A stretch of 48,188 nucleotides of DNA from an uncultured Spartobacteria bacterium (GTDB lineage: Bacteria; Verrucomicrobiota; Verrucomicrobiia; Chthoniobacterales; Chthoniobacteraceae): contig CAIURC010000049.1 of NCBI GenBank assembly GCA_903901425.1, positions 1 through 48,188 of the forward strand, read 5' to 3'. The translations under genes and the position numbers were made by a program. The notes under the pieces are model-generated. The model made no database searches. It was not told the origin of the DNA and worked only from the letters and a program-made list of their open reading frames with translations. Positions within the stretch are counted from its first letter, which is position 1. Each line of letters opens with the position of its first letter. Shown piece after piece: positions 33,773 to 43,927 of this stretch.

Positions 33773-36700
33773 CTAGGGTGCCACGACGCGGAGTCGCATA
33801 AACACACGGGTTCCCACGGTCTCAGGCACGCTGAACCGGTGCATTGAACCCGTCCCAATGTCGGGCACCGCGGTCCACGGGCCGTTCTTCAGGTCGCTGG
33901 TCCATTCCGCACCATACACCACCCCGTCCACACCCTGCGGTGTGTTGAACTCAAAGAAAGAACTCCCGCCCGCGCGCTGAAGTTGTGGCAACATGCCCGG
34001 ACGCGCCAGCGCCGGGTTTTGTTCCGGCCCCAGCAAGGCGAATACCACGAGATTCGAGAGCCCCGTGCCGTACGGATCCGCTGTGTTGGCAGAATCGCCC
34101 GTGCCCGTACCAAACCAGCGCTGACGCCATAACTGCAGCGCGCTGGGCAGTTCGACCGTCAGACGGTACTCACCGGTCGTGACCCCGTCCTGAGCCGTCA
34201 CCTGCACCAACACCAGCGTGGTTCCAGTCTGCAGCGGAACTGGCACACCGCCCCCGGAAACCACCGTGCCGTTCACCCGCACCGTTGCCCCGGGTTCCTG
34301 AGCAATCGGATTCACGGTCAGCGTTCCCGTGCCGTACGGAACTGCCACCGAATACTGCGTGGTGGCCGCCGAAAACGCCGGGGAAAGAGTCCCCGCGCTC
34401 AGCGTGATTCCAGAGAGAGCCGTGTTCGCGGACACAAAGGGCGCCATGCTAAAGCTATGAGTGACATCGCGGTTCCTGCGGCTGGCATTCTCGTCCTCGG
34501 GCCGGTAAGCGCGCACGTACTCGGCCACCGCCTGACCGGGAGCGATCGTGACCCGGATATGGCCCGAGTTCGCCTGAAGCACGCCCTGGGTGTATTTGCC
34601 GTCCCCGGCGCTCCCCAGAGTCACGTAATTGGCGGTGCCGGGCTGCGGGCATTCGAGGTAAACTAGGCCATCCAAGGTCTGGTAGCCGTAGAGGTGGTCG
34701 TGTCCGTGGAAGACCACGTTGACATGGTTGGCCACAAGCAACTGGTGGATCGGCATGTCCCATCCTGGCCGCTTGGTCGCAAAACCGGCCGACCCATCGG
34801 CGTTCTTGCCGCCCCACTCGTACTTGTCGGCCACCTCCACACCGCCCCGGGCCGCCACGTTTGTGGTGACGCCATCTGCCAGCGTGGTCGTGCCCCCGAC
34901 AATGTGGTGCATGAACACAAACCGGTACCGGGCCCCGCTCCTCTGAAGCGTCTCCTTGAGCCAGTCGTACTGGGTCTTGCCCAGCGTCCATTGCCACGCG
35001 TCATTGAGCGAGTTCGGGTTGCCCACGGTGTTCCAGAACGGGTCCAGCACGATGAAAAGCGCGTCACCCCATTCCCAAGCGTAATAGTCCTCGAGCAGCC
35101 CCAGTGTGCCCCCCGGGTAATCCATCGGCTGCGGATTCCCGCGGTAGAACGGCCCAGGGGTCGGCGCCGGATAGTACGCCTTGCGCGCCTTCAGGTTCCA
35201 CGCCGGAATGTTGTTCTGCTTGTCCGTGGCCGCGTTGAAAATGTAGCCGTACTCCGCCTCGTGGTTGCCCAGCACGTAAAAGTACGGCACCGAGTGGCAC
35301 ATCAGCTCAAAGTAATTCCGGAAAATCGACGCCCGCAGGTTCACACGGGCCTGGTTCGGAACACCCCCGCCGTACTGGGCCGGCACACCAATGACGGTGT
35401 CGGCCATCTTGTCCGTCATGAAAATGTCCCCAAGGTCGATGTGGAAGTCTGGCCGGTCCGCCAGAATGTTCCCCATCGCACGCGCCAGAAGCCCCGGATC
35501 CGTGTTAAAGTCCAGATGCGGATCGGCCGTCACGGTGAACTGGAATCCGCCGCCCTTCGGACGCGCCGTCCGGAAACTGCGCTCCCCACGGGCCACATAA
35601 GAAGCAGAGCCGGGCAACCGGTAGCGGAACCGGTAATGGTGCTGCGTGTTGGGCGCCAAACCGCCCAGTGCAATCCGCAGGGGCCCGGCGGATGCGGGAT
35701 ACAGCGCAGGCACCGTGGCGCCCGAGTACACCCCGGGCTGGGTGCCGTATTCCACGTAGGCTTCGACATCCACGGCGGCTCCCACCGTCAACGTTACGCC
35801 GGTGTCGGTGGGCAGCGTCAGAAACTCCGCATTCACAAGGTCCGCGTTGGTCAGCGCGCTCGAGACCACGTAGCTCGCACCGGCAGGTGGCACCGTGGTC
35901 GTTCGCCCCAGGCTGTCGGTGGCCACCACCCGGTAGTTCACCGTCGTGCCACCCGGTTGCGCCGGGACTTGGGCTCCATACACGCCATCCCCAGCCGCCC
36001 CATCCCCGTGGAGACCGTCATCGAACATCGTCACCAGGACCGGGACGGGCGGCGCCGTGGTGAACACCACAATGTCGTCCACATCCACCTTGGGCGCGCG
36101 CAGCGGCGCCGCTGCTGTGTACCCGGAAAACTGAAACCGCAGCTTCAGATTCGCCCCGAGCTCGGCCCCGGCAAGGTCGTACCGGTATTTTTTGAAGTCA
36201 TGGTTGACGGTGGTCGCCGTGGCCGTCACTAGCGCCTGCGCGGTATTCAGATAGAGCGCCGTGCTTGCCACAAAATCCGTGGCGCTGGTTACAGACGCCA
36301 CCGTCGCTCCACTTGGGAAACAGCCCGCCGCCAGCGCCGTGGCAGCACCGGTTGCAGTCGGGTTCGCGCTGAGCGTCACGGACACATCCGCCTGCACCGA
36401 AAGGATCCGCGTCCCATTCGGGATACCCGTCCCCTGAACAAACATCCCTGCGGCGAGCCCGGCGGTGGTGCTCGTTGTGACCACTGCGTTTCCGCTGGTC
36501 ACGCCGCCCGTGAAAAACACCAGCGGCCCGCCCAGAACCTGTCCAGCAACGAGGCCCGCCGTGCTCGTGCATGTCACCGCGGTGGATCCCAGCGCGTTGC
36601 CCGTGGGATTCACAACCACGTTACTGAGGTTCACGGTGGAACCGTCCCACGATTCCGTGATCCGTGTGTTCCACGTTGTCCCGCCATCGGCTGAGGTCTG

Positions 36701-39700
36701 GAACACCCAGCGGTTGTTGTTGCTCGCCGCCATGTCCCGGGTCTGGACGTAAAACTCCACGTATCCCCCGGAACCGGTCGCGTTGATTGAACTGGAGGTG
36801 ATCTGGGTGTCCGAGGGATTGGCCGTCCCGATGGTGAACTCCGCTGCCGCGCCCGACGCCGTGAGGGTCAGTCCGGCTCCAGGCGTCGTGGGCGCCACGT
36901 TCATCGTAAACACAGTGGCAGAGGTAATGCCCGCCACTGTGGCGTTGTTTGCAAGCCCTGCTCCCCCCAGCGCCATCCCGATCGCCAGTCCGGCGGTACT
37001 GTCGCAGGTGACGCTGGTACTCGCAGCCGTCGTGGTACAGTTGGTCAGGGTGGCTCCGGCCACCGTCAAACCCTGGCCTGAAGCTGTCCCTGATGCGTTC
37101 AGATTGAGGGTGAACGACTGAGGCCCGGTCACACTCCCAATCCGCGTTCCCGCCTGGATGTTCGGACCGCTAATCGAAAGCCCCGGGAACAACGCCGCGG
37201 TGCTGGCACACGTCACATTTGGACTGCCAACCGTCGTATTGCAGCCGCTCAGTAGGAACGGCACCGTCCGGTTCGCCACACCCACCGACTGTTTCACATG
37301 GCTGCTCGTCAACGCGTTGACCGTCCACGGATTCACCGCGCTGCTGCCGTTCCACGCGTTGGCCGCGCCCAAAGCAAAAACCTCCTGATACACCTTGGTA
37401 GCGACAGGCATCCCAAGGTCGTAGGAAAGCGTGACGTTCCCGAGGGTTGCACCTGCCCCGGGCTGCACCCGGGCAGTGATCCAGACCGGATCCAGATACG
37501 CGGGAGCCGTGGGCCCGGTGGCCAGCGAGGAAACCACGGGAGCCAGTGCGTTCACCGTGTACTGGATGCTCGCGGTGCCAGGATTCCCTCCGGTTTGCGC
37601 ACCGTCCACCGCGGTCGCGGAAATCGTGTTCACACCCGCCTGAAGACTGACCGTGGCCGTCCAAGTGGCAAAGTTGTCGGCGGAAGTTGCGGCCACGCCG
37701 TTGACCAGAACCCCACTGACTCCGGACAACCCGTCTGATGCCGTTCCCGTCACCGTGACGCTTGAAGAAGCTCCGCTTCCCCCAGAAACAGGCGTAGTAA
37801 TGGCCACCACAGGCGCCACGGCATCCTGGGTGGAGCTCACCACGTTGCTGGAACCGGATGGAAAGGAACCATCGGTGGCGCGTACCCGGTAGTAGTAGGT
37901 GGTTCCATGGCTAAGCCCGGTAAATGTCACCGTCGGCGCGGTTCCCTGCTGGCTCGCGAGGATGGAGTTAAAGCCCGCCGAAGTGGAAACCTCGGCGGTG
38001 TACTGGACAGCCCCTGAAATCGCAGGCCACTGCAAGGTGCGGCTGCTTCCCTTGGTAAAGGCGGGCAGCGCCGGAAGCGCCGGAGCATCCAGCGCCAGAG
38101 TGACCGTTCCGGACTCGCTGGTGGCGGCCCCGGCGACATTCGTGACCACCACGTCGTAGCTGCCGATGTCCGCAGCCGAAAGGTTGGAAAGGGTGAGCGT
38201 CGTGGTGTAGGCCCCGCCGACCGTTGTCCCCAGGGCGTCCGCGAGCGGGGTAAAAGATGTGGCCCCCGCAATCGGCTGGCCGTTCCTCCGCCACTGAACC
38301 GTGGGGGTGTCGTAGGAGGTAAACGGCGCATACAACGTCGTTGTCCCCCCCTGGGGTGCCGTCTGGGTGATCAACGGCGGCCCAATGTAGGGCGGATAAG
38401 AGTCCACTGTCACCCCGGTGATCGCGGCAGTGAGCGAGGTGACAATCGGCGCGTAGGAGGCTCCGGATGCACCCGCTGAAAGCTCCGTCGTCTCATAGGG
38501 ATCGTCGGTCAGGTTGAAGAGCTCGTTGGTCACCCCCGCACTGGTCTTTGTGTAGATCAGCTTAAAGAGCTTGTTCCCGCCGTTCACCGGATCCACATAC
38601 TGATCCAGCGCAACCGTTGGCGACGCGGGCGTCACCAGCGGCACCCCGCGCGGCGCACCGTCCGGATTCGCCGGGCTGATGGTTTGCAATGCCGGCCAGA
38701 GGTTCACTCCATCCAGCGGTTTCGGATTGAGCGAGGGCACGCCCGTGGCTGCGCAGAGCGTTGGAAAAAAGTCGCCCACCCAGACCAACTGGTTGCTCGT
38801 GACACCGGCCGCCAGATGACCGGGCCAGGCGATTGCCGCCGGGGTGTGGATCCCGCCGTCATACGGGTCTGTCTTGGTTCCCCGCAGGGGCGCGTTGATC
38901 TGGCCGGCGGCGTTGTTGCCTCCGTTGTCGCTCATGAAGACGAGGATCGTGTCGTTGGTGATCCCCGCCGAATCCAGCGCCCCCAGCACGCGCCCCATGG
39001 CCACGTCCATGCAGTCCACAGCCGCCACCACGAGGCGCCGCAACGGATCTGCCACGTACCGTGCCGTGTCGGCGGGATTTGCATACTTGGCAATGTAAGA
39101 AGGAGGCGCCTGCACAGAGGCATGAATTGCGTTGAACGCAAGGTAAAGTAGCAGCGGCTTGGCCGGATTCCGGTTCTGGATCAGCGACACCGCCTTGTCC
39201 GCGAGCAGGTCCGTCGAGTATCCGCCCGCCGCTTGGCCGTTGGCATCCAGCAACTGGTTGCCCTGTTGGTCCACGAGGTCGTTCTGCTGGACTCCATTGA
39301 GCCACCAGTCGGGCCTATCCAGGTTCTCCTCCTCCTTTGACCAATGAGTAAAATAATCAATCGATCCGCTGTAGTTGCCGTAATGCACGTCCCACCCCCG
39401 GTTGAACGGCGCGTACTGCAGGCCTTCCTGGATCACCCGGACCTGCCTCCCGTTCACCGTCACAAAGTGGCTGTTGTTTTCCGAACCGCCCAGATGCCAC
39501 TTTCCGCACATGTACGTCTGGTAGCCTGCCGCCTTGAACGTCTGCGGCATGAGATGCTCGCTCAAATCGATCCCCCGCGAATTGTTGACCCCCATCCGGA
39601 TGCAACTGCGCCCCGTCAACAGCGTCGACCGCGTCATGCTGCACACTGCCGTCGGATAAAACCGCTCCAACCGAATCCCCCGTGTTCTCAATCCATCCAT

Positions 39701-42700
39701 GTTCGGCGTTGGAATCGGCACCTGCCCGGGAGCGGTATGGTAGCCGATATCGGCCCAGCCCTGGTCGTCGGTCACAATGATCACCACGTTCGGAGGTTTT
39801 ACCGTGTTGAGCGTGAACGAACGGGCTGCAGTGCGTCCGGCGGAGTCGGTCACCGAAGCAGTAAAATTGTAGGTGCCAATTGCAGTCGGCGTTCCGCCCA
39901 GAACCCCCGTACTGCTCAGCGTCATCCCCGGAGGCAGGGTCCCGGCAGAGAGTGTCCACGCGTAGCCCGGCGTGCCCCCGGACGCCGCAAGGCTCTGCCC
40001 GTACGCCGCCGTGGTGAGCGCATTTTGAAGGGTTGCCGGCGTGGTCACACTCAGCGGCGCCAGCACGGTGTAACTGCCCGCCGCTTCCAGCGTGGTGCTG
40101 GTGCCGTCGGCATAATTCACCACCACTGAATACTGGATCAGCGTCCCGGCCGCCTGCCCAGGAATCGCCCCGCCGTACACCCCATCCCCGGCCGCGCCGT
40201 CACCGTGGAGCCCATCGTCAAAAAGCGTCACGGTCACCGGCGGAACCCCGGTGGTCGTCTGCACCACAATGTCATCCACGTAGACTTTGGGACCGGTCGC
40301 CCCCCCGGTACCGTTCCCTGTGAACTGAAAGCGCATCTTGAGCGTGTTCACCCGGTCCGCATCCGGCAGGTCATAGTGATAGAGCTGAAAGCCGTGCGCC
40401 GTGGCGCTATTGGTCTCACTGAGGCGGGTCGTAAAATCCGCGGCGTTCCCCGTCGGCGAGAGTTGGAATGTCCAGCCCAGCCCGACCGAGGGATTGATCG
40501 TCGCCGCGTAGAACTCCACAAAGGCTGGGTTGCTGGCGCCGGGCAGCCCTGCGGCGGGGATCGCATTCCGGGTCGAAGCTTGGGTCTGCGTTGCGGTCGC
40601 TGACCCCTTCTGGAAAACCAGTCCCGCGATTCCAAGCCCCGAAGCCGTGTGATTCGCATTCCCGATAGCCTGCTGAACATTCCCCCCCCCGACCACGTCC
40701 CACAGGTTGTCCGCGTTGGTGCCGTCCCACGGACTCACCGCCGCCTTGGCCATGGTTTCGCTGAACACTGACGCTGTCGTGTTGGTCCCGACGCGGTACA
40801 CCATCTCCACCGGCGACGAAGCCCTCAACGTCTTCCCGTTGGGAACCGTCACCCGGACACTGACTGCAGCGCTGTCCCCCGACACCGGCGCCACCGGAAC
40901 GGTCTGGATCCCACTGATCACCGGCACCGTTCCGCTCAGCGAAACGTCAAAGGCGCCGTTCACTGCAGGGTCGTTGCAGCCCACATGAAGCGCTGCCTGG
41001 TACGTCACGCCCGCACTCGCATTTCCAAAGTTCACCGCAAACGTGGTGCTCGCCCCCGCAGCCAGGACGCTCCCTGCCGCAGGCGCACCAGAAACGGTGA
41101 ATGCCGCCGCTCCGGGCCCGTCCACGGTGACTCCCGTCAGCGTGAGCCCAGTCACCCCCGTGTTCCGGAGTGTCAGCGTGCGCGGCCCGGTGGCGGAATA
41201 CCCGAGCGTGCTCACCCCGTCTGCCAGCGCGTTGCCACCTTCTGAAAGGGTCAACTGCGTCACCGGCGTCGTGGTGCGGACCGCAAACACAGGGTAGCTG
41301 GAAGTCTTTACTTCGTAACTGATGATCCCCTGTGAGGTGCGGGCAGGACCATTGGCCGCAGGCAATGTCGCGTTGATTCCTGCCTCCAAGAGCCATGCCT
41401 CGGTGGAATGCCCCGCCACCGTGGTTGACGACCAGTAGGCCGTGGGGGGGGCCAAGGCACGGAGAGAGAGCCCGGTTCCGCTGCGCAGCGCCGCGCTGCT
41501 CATCGTGAAACTCGTCGGCGTCAAAACCGCCACCACCGTCGGCGAGGGCGATCCTGCAAAGTAGTAGCCCGCCGCGTTCACTGGATCCACCACGGGCATT
41601 CCGGGGAGCAACCCCGTGGTGTCCGCACAGGTCACCGTGGTACTCCCTGAAGTGAGCGTGCATCCGGTCAGCAGCGCCGAAAACATCGTCCGATGGATGG
41701 ATGGCTTGATCCCAACCGCGCTGGTGGCCGTGGCCAGCGGGTAATCCGTCAGCGTCTGCAATTCCTTGATGTTCGGGAGCCGCCAGTCCGTGTACCCCGC
41801 CGTGCTGAGTCCCTCCGCATAGGCCAGTGCTCCCTCCCAGTTCCGCGCAGCCCCCGGCACTTGGGTCCACATCAAACCCGTGTCGAGATCCGTCACCGTC
41901 CCGTCCCCGTTCGGGAGGTAGTTGTGGGTGTTGGATGGTTTGGGTCCCCGCACATACCGTGCGTGATAGGCCAGCGTGCCGCCCGCACTGATCGTCTCAC
42001 TCTTGGGTTTGCCGCCGAGCCCGCCCCCCTTGTTGGCGCACCACACGTTGGTTGTGCTGGCCCCATACACATCGCTCGTCCACCAGTACTCCGCCGCGCT
42101 GGCTGGAAAATACGTGGAGTTCAACGCCGGATTCCCCGTGTACACAAATAGGCTGAAGATCTCCGCAGGCGTCGGCAACCGCCAGTCCGTGTAACCTCCG
42201 GTGTTCACCAGCGACGCGTTGCTCACCGCCGCCTCCCAGGTGCTCTCCCCGTTGTCCACCTTCTGCCACATCAATCCCGTCACGTTGTCTGTGATCGTCC
42301 CGTTCCCGTTGTCCGTGAACGAAGGCGGGTTCACCGTGTAATCCGCGTCCTCTCCGAAAGTTGCAGTCGTGTCTGCCACCTGAGCGGTGTCGGGCAGCTT
42401 GGAAAGGGTGGGCGCTGCCATCGGATAGGCAGTCAAACGGTTCCCGTTGTTCGCGTAGGTCGTGGTCGTTGTCCCCGTCGGAAGACGCCACGTGATCGTC
42501 AGAGTCTTTGCCACCGTCCCCCGGTTGATCCGCCAGCACTGGTCGTACGACACCCCGGCAATCGTCACACGAAGCCGGAAATTGTCCGGGGACGGCACCG
42601 CACCCGGCGTGGTGTCCTCGGAGAGATGGCCGGAGCCGTCCATCACCAGTGCCACGGGGTTTTTGTAGGCGTTGGCTAGGAACATGGCCCCGGCCACCAC

Positions 42701-43927
42701 CTTGGCCTCGTATCCGCCCGTACCCGAAGCCCGGATGGCCTTCACCTCGGCCTGGCCGTCCACCTGTCCCCCGTAATTCACCACGGTGCCATGAAAAGCC
42801 CGCATCAGGTAGGGCGACTGCGGGGTCCCGTAGGGATGGGTCGCGTCCGTCGCAGTCGTGCCCATCGCATGGTAATGGTAGCCCCAGCCATTCCCGATGT
42901 CGTGCCCGCCGTCCGCATCCAATGCCTGACGCGCCGAGCCGTCGGGCTCCACGTACCCGTAGATCGGGTAGCCGTCGAGGGACCAGGCCACAGGCTTGTC
43001 GTTGGCCAGCACCCCGCCAAACGCAGCCTGCAAATGGGTCGGGATAATGTGGTAATGGTAGTCGTCTGCCATCCCGCAGTGGCCCCCGTAATAGTCCAGC
43101 TCCCCAATCTCGTAAGCCACCTCCCCGCGGTTGTTTGCCGGATTGAAAATCGCAATCCCGTTGGCCGCCAGCGCCACCGCCCCACGCTGGAAGTTGCCCG
43201 AGGAAATCGGAATCGGTGCCGCCGCCGGCACCGGCACCAGCGGAAACCGCCAGTAATTGGGCTGCCCATAGCCGATGGAGGCAGGGTCGGTGTCCGGATT
43301 CGGCGTGCTCGCAAAATAGGAAGTCGGCAACGGGATCTGTTGCTGCCATGCGGTGATCCCCACCATCTTGTCCGGCATCCCGTCCGGCATGTTGTCCGAC
43401 TCGACAAAAAATGTCCCGGCATCCCAGTAATAGCGCACCTTGGGTTTGAAGGCCCCGAACGAGGCACTCATGAGTGCCGCGTTCCCAGGAGGGGCAACCG
43501 CCTGTGGCGGACTCCCTGCAGGCGCCACTCCCCACCACAGCCCCAAACCGCTGGCAACCCCGCCCGTCACCCCGCGAGCCCATCGCCCCATCCAACCGCC
43601 CCCCAACCCACCCAGCCAACCGTTCCTCCCTGCAATCACCGGGCTTCGCGCTCCGGATATCAGCCCAGTCACCGCCCCAGTCCGCGTTTCTTCCGAGGCA
43701 CGGAACCATTCCGGCGCACGGTCCCGTGACTCCCTCCGATCATGCTCCGCGCTATGGAGAATTTCCTGCGCAATCCCCTGCTGAATCCGGACAGCTCCGG
43801 TTTTTCCGGAGAATAAGTCCTGAAACTGGCTTTCAATCCGCCCGGTTTCCAGGCCCTCATGGGCGGAAGTTTCTCCTCCCAAAACGAGCGCGATCCCGCA
43901 GGTGGCCGCTAAAAATGAATTCCTCAT
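33773..43927 (-). CDS. Giant secreted fusion: YHYH, DUF1566, sulfatase and calcineurin-type metallophosphatase
   Basis: 3384 residues from the ATG at 43927 (MRNSFLAATCGIALVLGG, signal-like); an ATG at 44014 would add 29 residues before the signal. Numbered from 43927: YHYH domain with YHYH at 290-293 and 350-353; DUF1566-type lectin-like domains (about 537-660 and 672-886); choice-of-anchor-D-like domain (about 890-1001); duplicated beta-module copy 1 (about 1011-1288); He_PIG-like domain (1291-1373); sulfatase (1378-1841) with D1387, D1388, Cys1429 in CSMTR, K1476, H1478, H1602, D1667, N1668; Ig and FN3 domains (1856-2036); module copy 2 (about 2129-2689) with inserted repeats; phosphatase-type FN3 (2700-2788); metallophosphatase (2796-3121) with D2802, H2804, D2834, GNHE 2887-2890, HH 3007-3008 and GHDH 3075-3078; cadherin-like sandwich (3171-3260). 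Both enzyme domains look intact. The gene is co-directional with the small double-Cys gene downstream. Confidence 0.9.
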   Translation of the reverse strand: MRNSFLAATCGIALVLGGETSAHEGLETGRIESQFQDLFSGKTGAVRIQQGIAQEILHSAEHDRRESRDRAPEWFRASEETRTGAVTGLISGARSPVIAGRNGWLGGLGGGWMGRWARGVTGGVASGLGLWWGVAPAGSPPQAVAPPGNAALMSASFGAFKPKVRYYWDAGTFFVESDNMPDGMPDKMVGITAWQQQIPLPTSYFASTPNPDTDPASIGYGQPNYWRFPLVPVPAAAPIPISSGNFQRGAVALAANGIAIFNPANNRGEVAYEIGELDYYGGHCGMADDYHYHIIPTHLQAAFGGVLANDKPVAWSLDGYPIYGYVEPDGSARQALDADGGHDIGNGWGYHYHAMGTTATDATHPYGTPQSPYLMRAFHGTVVNYGGQVDGQAEVKAIRASGTGGYEAKVVAGAMFLANAYKNPVALVMDGSGHLSEDTTPGAVPSPDNFRLRVTIAGVSYDQCWRINRGTVAKTLTITWRLPTGTTTTTYANNGNRLTAYPMAAPTLSKLPDTAQVADTTATFGEDADYTVNPPSFTDNGNGTITDNVTGLMWQKVDNGESTWEAAVSNASLVNTGGYTDWRLPTPAEIFSLFVYTGNPALNSTYFPASAAEYWWTSDVYGASTTNVWCANKGGGLGGKPKSETISAGGTLAYHARYVRGPKPSNTHNYLPNGDGTVTDLDTGLMWTQVPGAARNWEGALAYAEGLSTAGYTDWRLPNIKELQTLTDYPLATATSAVGIKPSIHRTMFSALLTGCTLTSGSTTVTCADTTGLLPGMPVVDPVNAAGYYFAGSPSPTVVAVLTPTSFTMSSAALRSGTGLSLRALAPPTAYWSSTTVAGHSTEAWLLEAGINATLPAANGPARTSQGIISYEVKTSSYPVFAVRTTTPVTQLTLSEGGNALADGVSTLGYSATGPRTLTLRNTGVTGLTLTGVTVDGPGAAAFTVSGAPAAGSVLAAGASTTFAVNFGNASAGVTYQAALHVGCNDPAVNGAFDVSLSGTVPVISGIQTVPVAPVSGDSAAVSVRVTVPNGKTLRASSPVEMVYRVGTNTTASVFSETMAKAAVSPWDGTNADNLWDVVGGGNVQQAIGNANHTASGLGIAGLVFQKGSATATQTQASTRNAIPAAGLPGASNPAFVEFYAATINPSVGLGWTFQLSPTGNAADFTTRLSETNSATAHGFQLYHYDLPDADRVNTLKMRFQFTGNGTGGATGPKVYVDDIVVQTTTGVPPVTVTLFDDGLHGDGAAGDGVYGGAIPGQAAGTLIQYSVVVNYADGTSTTLEAAGSYTVLAPLSVTTPATLQNALTTAAYGQSLAASGGTPGYAWTLSAGTLPPGMTLSSTGVLGGTPTAIGTYNFTASVTDSAGRTAARSFTLNTVKPPNVVIIVTDDQGWADIGYHTAPGQVPIPTPNMDGLRTRGIRLERFYPTAVCSMTRSTLLTGRSCIRMGVNNSRGIDLSEHLMPQTFKAAGYQTYMCGKWHLGGSENNSHFVTVNGRQVRVIQEGLQYAPFNRGWDVHYGNYSGSIDYFTHWSKEEENLDRPDWWLNGVQQNDLVDQQGNQLLDANGQAAGGYSTDLLADKAVSLIQNRNPAKPLLLYLAFNAIHASVQAPPSYIAKYANPADTARYVADPLRRLVVAAVDCMDVAMGRVLGALDSAGITNDTILVFMSDNGGNNAAGQINAPLRGTKTDPYDGGIHTPAAIAWPGHLAAGVTSNQLVWVGDFFPTLCAATGVPSLNPKPLDGVNLWPALQTISPANPDGAPRGVPLVTPASPTVALDQYVDPVNGGNKLFKLIYTKTSAGVTNELFNLTDDPYETTELSAGASGASYAPIVTSLTAAITGVTVDSYPPYIGPPLITQTAPQGGTTTLYAPFTSYDTPTVQWRRNGQPIAGATSFTPLADALGTTVGGAYTTTLTLSNLSAADIGSYDVVVTNVAGAATSESGTVTLALDAPALPALPAFTKGSSRTLQWPAISGAVQYTAEVSTSAGFNSILASQQGTAPTVTFTGLSHGTTYYYRVRATDGSFPSGSSNVVSSTQDAVAPVVAITTPVSGGSGASSSVTVTGTASDGLSGVSGVLVNGVAATSADNFATWTATVSLQAGVNTISATAVDGAQTGGNPGTASIQYTVNALAPVVSSLATGPTAPAYLDPVWITARVQPGAGATLGNVTLSYDLGMPVATKVYQEVFALGAANAWNGSSAVNPWTVNALTSSHVKQSVGVANRTVPFLLSGCNTTVGSPNVTCASTAALFPGLSISGPNIQAGTRIGSVTGPQSFTLNLNASGTASGQGLTVAGATLTNCTTTAASTSVTCDSTAGLAIGMALGGAGLANNATVAGITSATVFTMNVAPTTPGAGLTLTASGAAAEFTIGTANPSDTQITSSSINATGSGGYVEFYVQTRDMAASNNNRWVFQTSADGGTTWNTRITESWDGSTVNLSNVVVNPTGNALGSTAVTCTSTAGLVAGQVLGGPLVFFTGGVTSGNAVVTTSTTAGLAAGMFVQGTGIPNGTRILSVQADVSVTLSANPTATGAATALAAGCFPSGATVASVTSATDFVASTALYLNTAQALVTATATTVNHDFKKYRYDLAGAELGANLKLRFQFSGYTAAAPLRAPKVDVDDIVVFTTAPPVPVLVTMFDDGLHGDGAAGDGVYGAQVPAQPGGTTVNYRVVATDSLGRTTTVPPAGASYVVSSALTNADLVNAEFLTLPTDTGVTLTVGAAVDVEAYVEYGTQPGVYSGATVPALYPASAGPLRIALGGLAPNTQHHYRFRYRLPGSASYVARGERSFRTARPKGGGFQFTVTADPHLDFNTDPGLLARAMGNILADRPDFHIDLGDIFMTDKMADTVIGVPAQYGGGVPNQARVNLRASIFRNYFELMCHSVPYFYVLGNHEAEYGYIFNAATDKQNNIPAWNLKARKAYYPAPTPGPFYRGNPQPMDYPGGTLGLLEDYYAWEWGDALFIVLDPFWNTVGNPNSLNDAWQWTLGKTQYDWLKETLQRSGARYRFVFMHHIVGGTTTLADGVTTNVAARGGVEVADKYEWGGKNADGSAGFATKRPGWDMPIHQLLVANHVNVVFHGHDHLYGYQTLDGLVYLECPQPGTANYVTLGSAGDGKYTQGVLQANSGHIRVTIAPGQAVAEYVRAYRPEDENASRRNRDVTHSFSMAPFVSANTALSGITLSAGTLSPAFSAATTQYSVAVPYGTGTLTVNPIAQEPGATVRVNGTVVSGGGVPVPLQTGTTLVLVQVTAQDGVTTGEYRLTVELPSALQLWRQRWFGTGTGDSANTADPYGTGLSNLVVFALLGPEQNPALARPGMLPQLQRAGGSSFFEFNTPQGVDGVVYGAEWTSDLKNGPWTAVPDIGTGSMHRFSVPETVGTRVFMRLRVVAP
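36245..37246 (-). repeat. Tandem Cys-pair repeats inside the giant fusion protein
   Basis: About four to five short units share the pattern C-x5-S-x-x-VTC-x-S/T-T-A-G/A-L-x-x-G-x-x-(x)-G-x-x-I-x-x-G-T. Examples are CNTTVGSPNVTCASTAALFPG and CTTTAASTSVTCDSTAGLAIG; some copies lack one Cys. A lone copy sits in the second DUF1566 domain at 41465-41667. They split host beta-domains, so they look like inserted modules. Confidence 0.7.

Noticed and set aside
41997-43709. 570-residue minus-strand frame inside the giant fusion
   Set aside because: Alternative frame of the same strand; the giant frame carries YHYH and DUF1566 motifs there.
26563-43927. PEP-CTERM or LPXTG sorting signals on the giant proteins
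   Set aside because: None of the three giant proteins ends in a PEP motif plus hydrophobic helix plus basic tail, and no LPXTG-like motif was seen at their ends.
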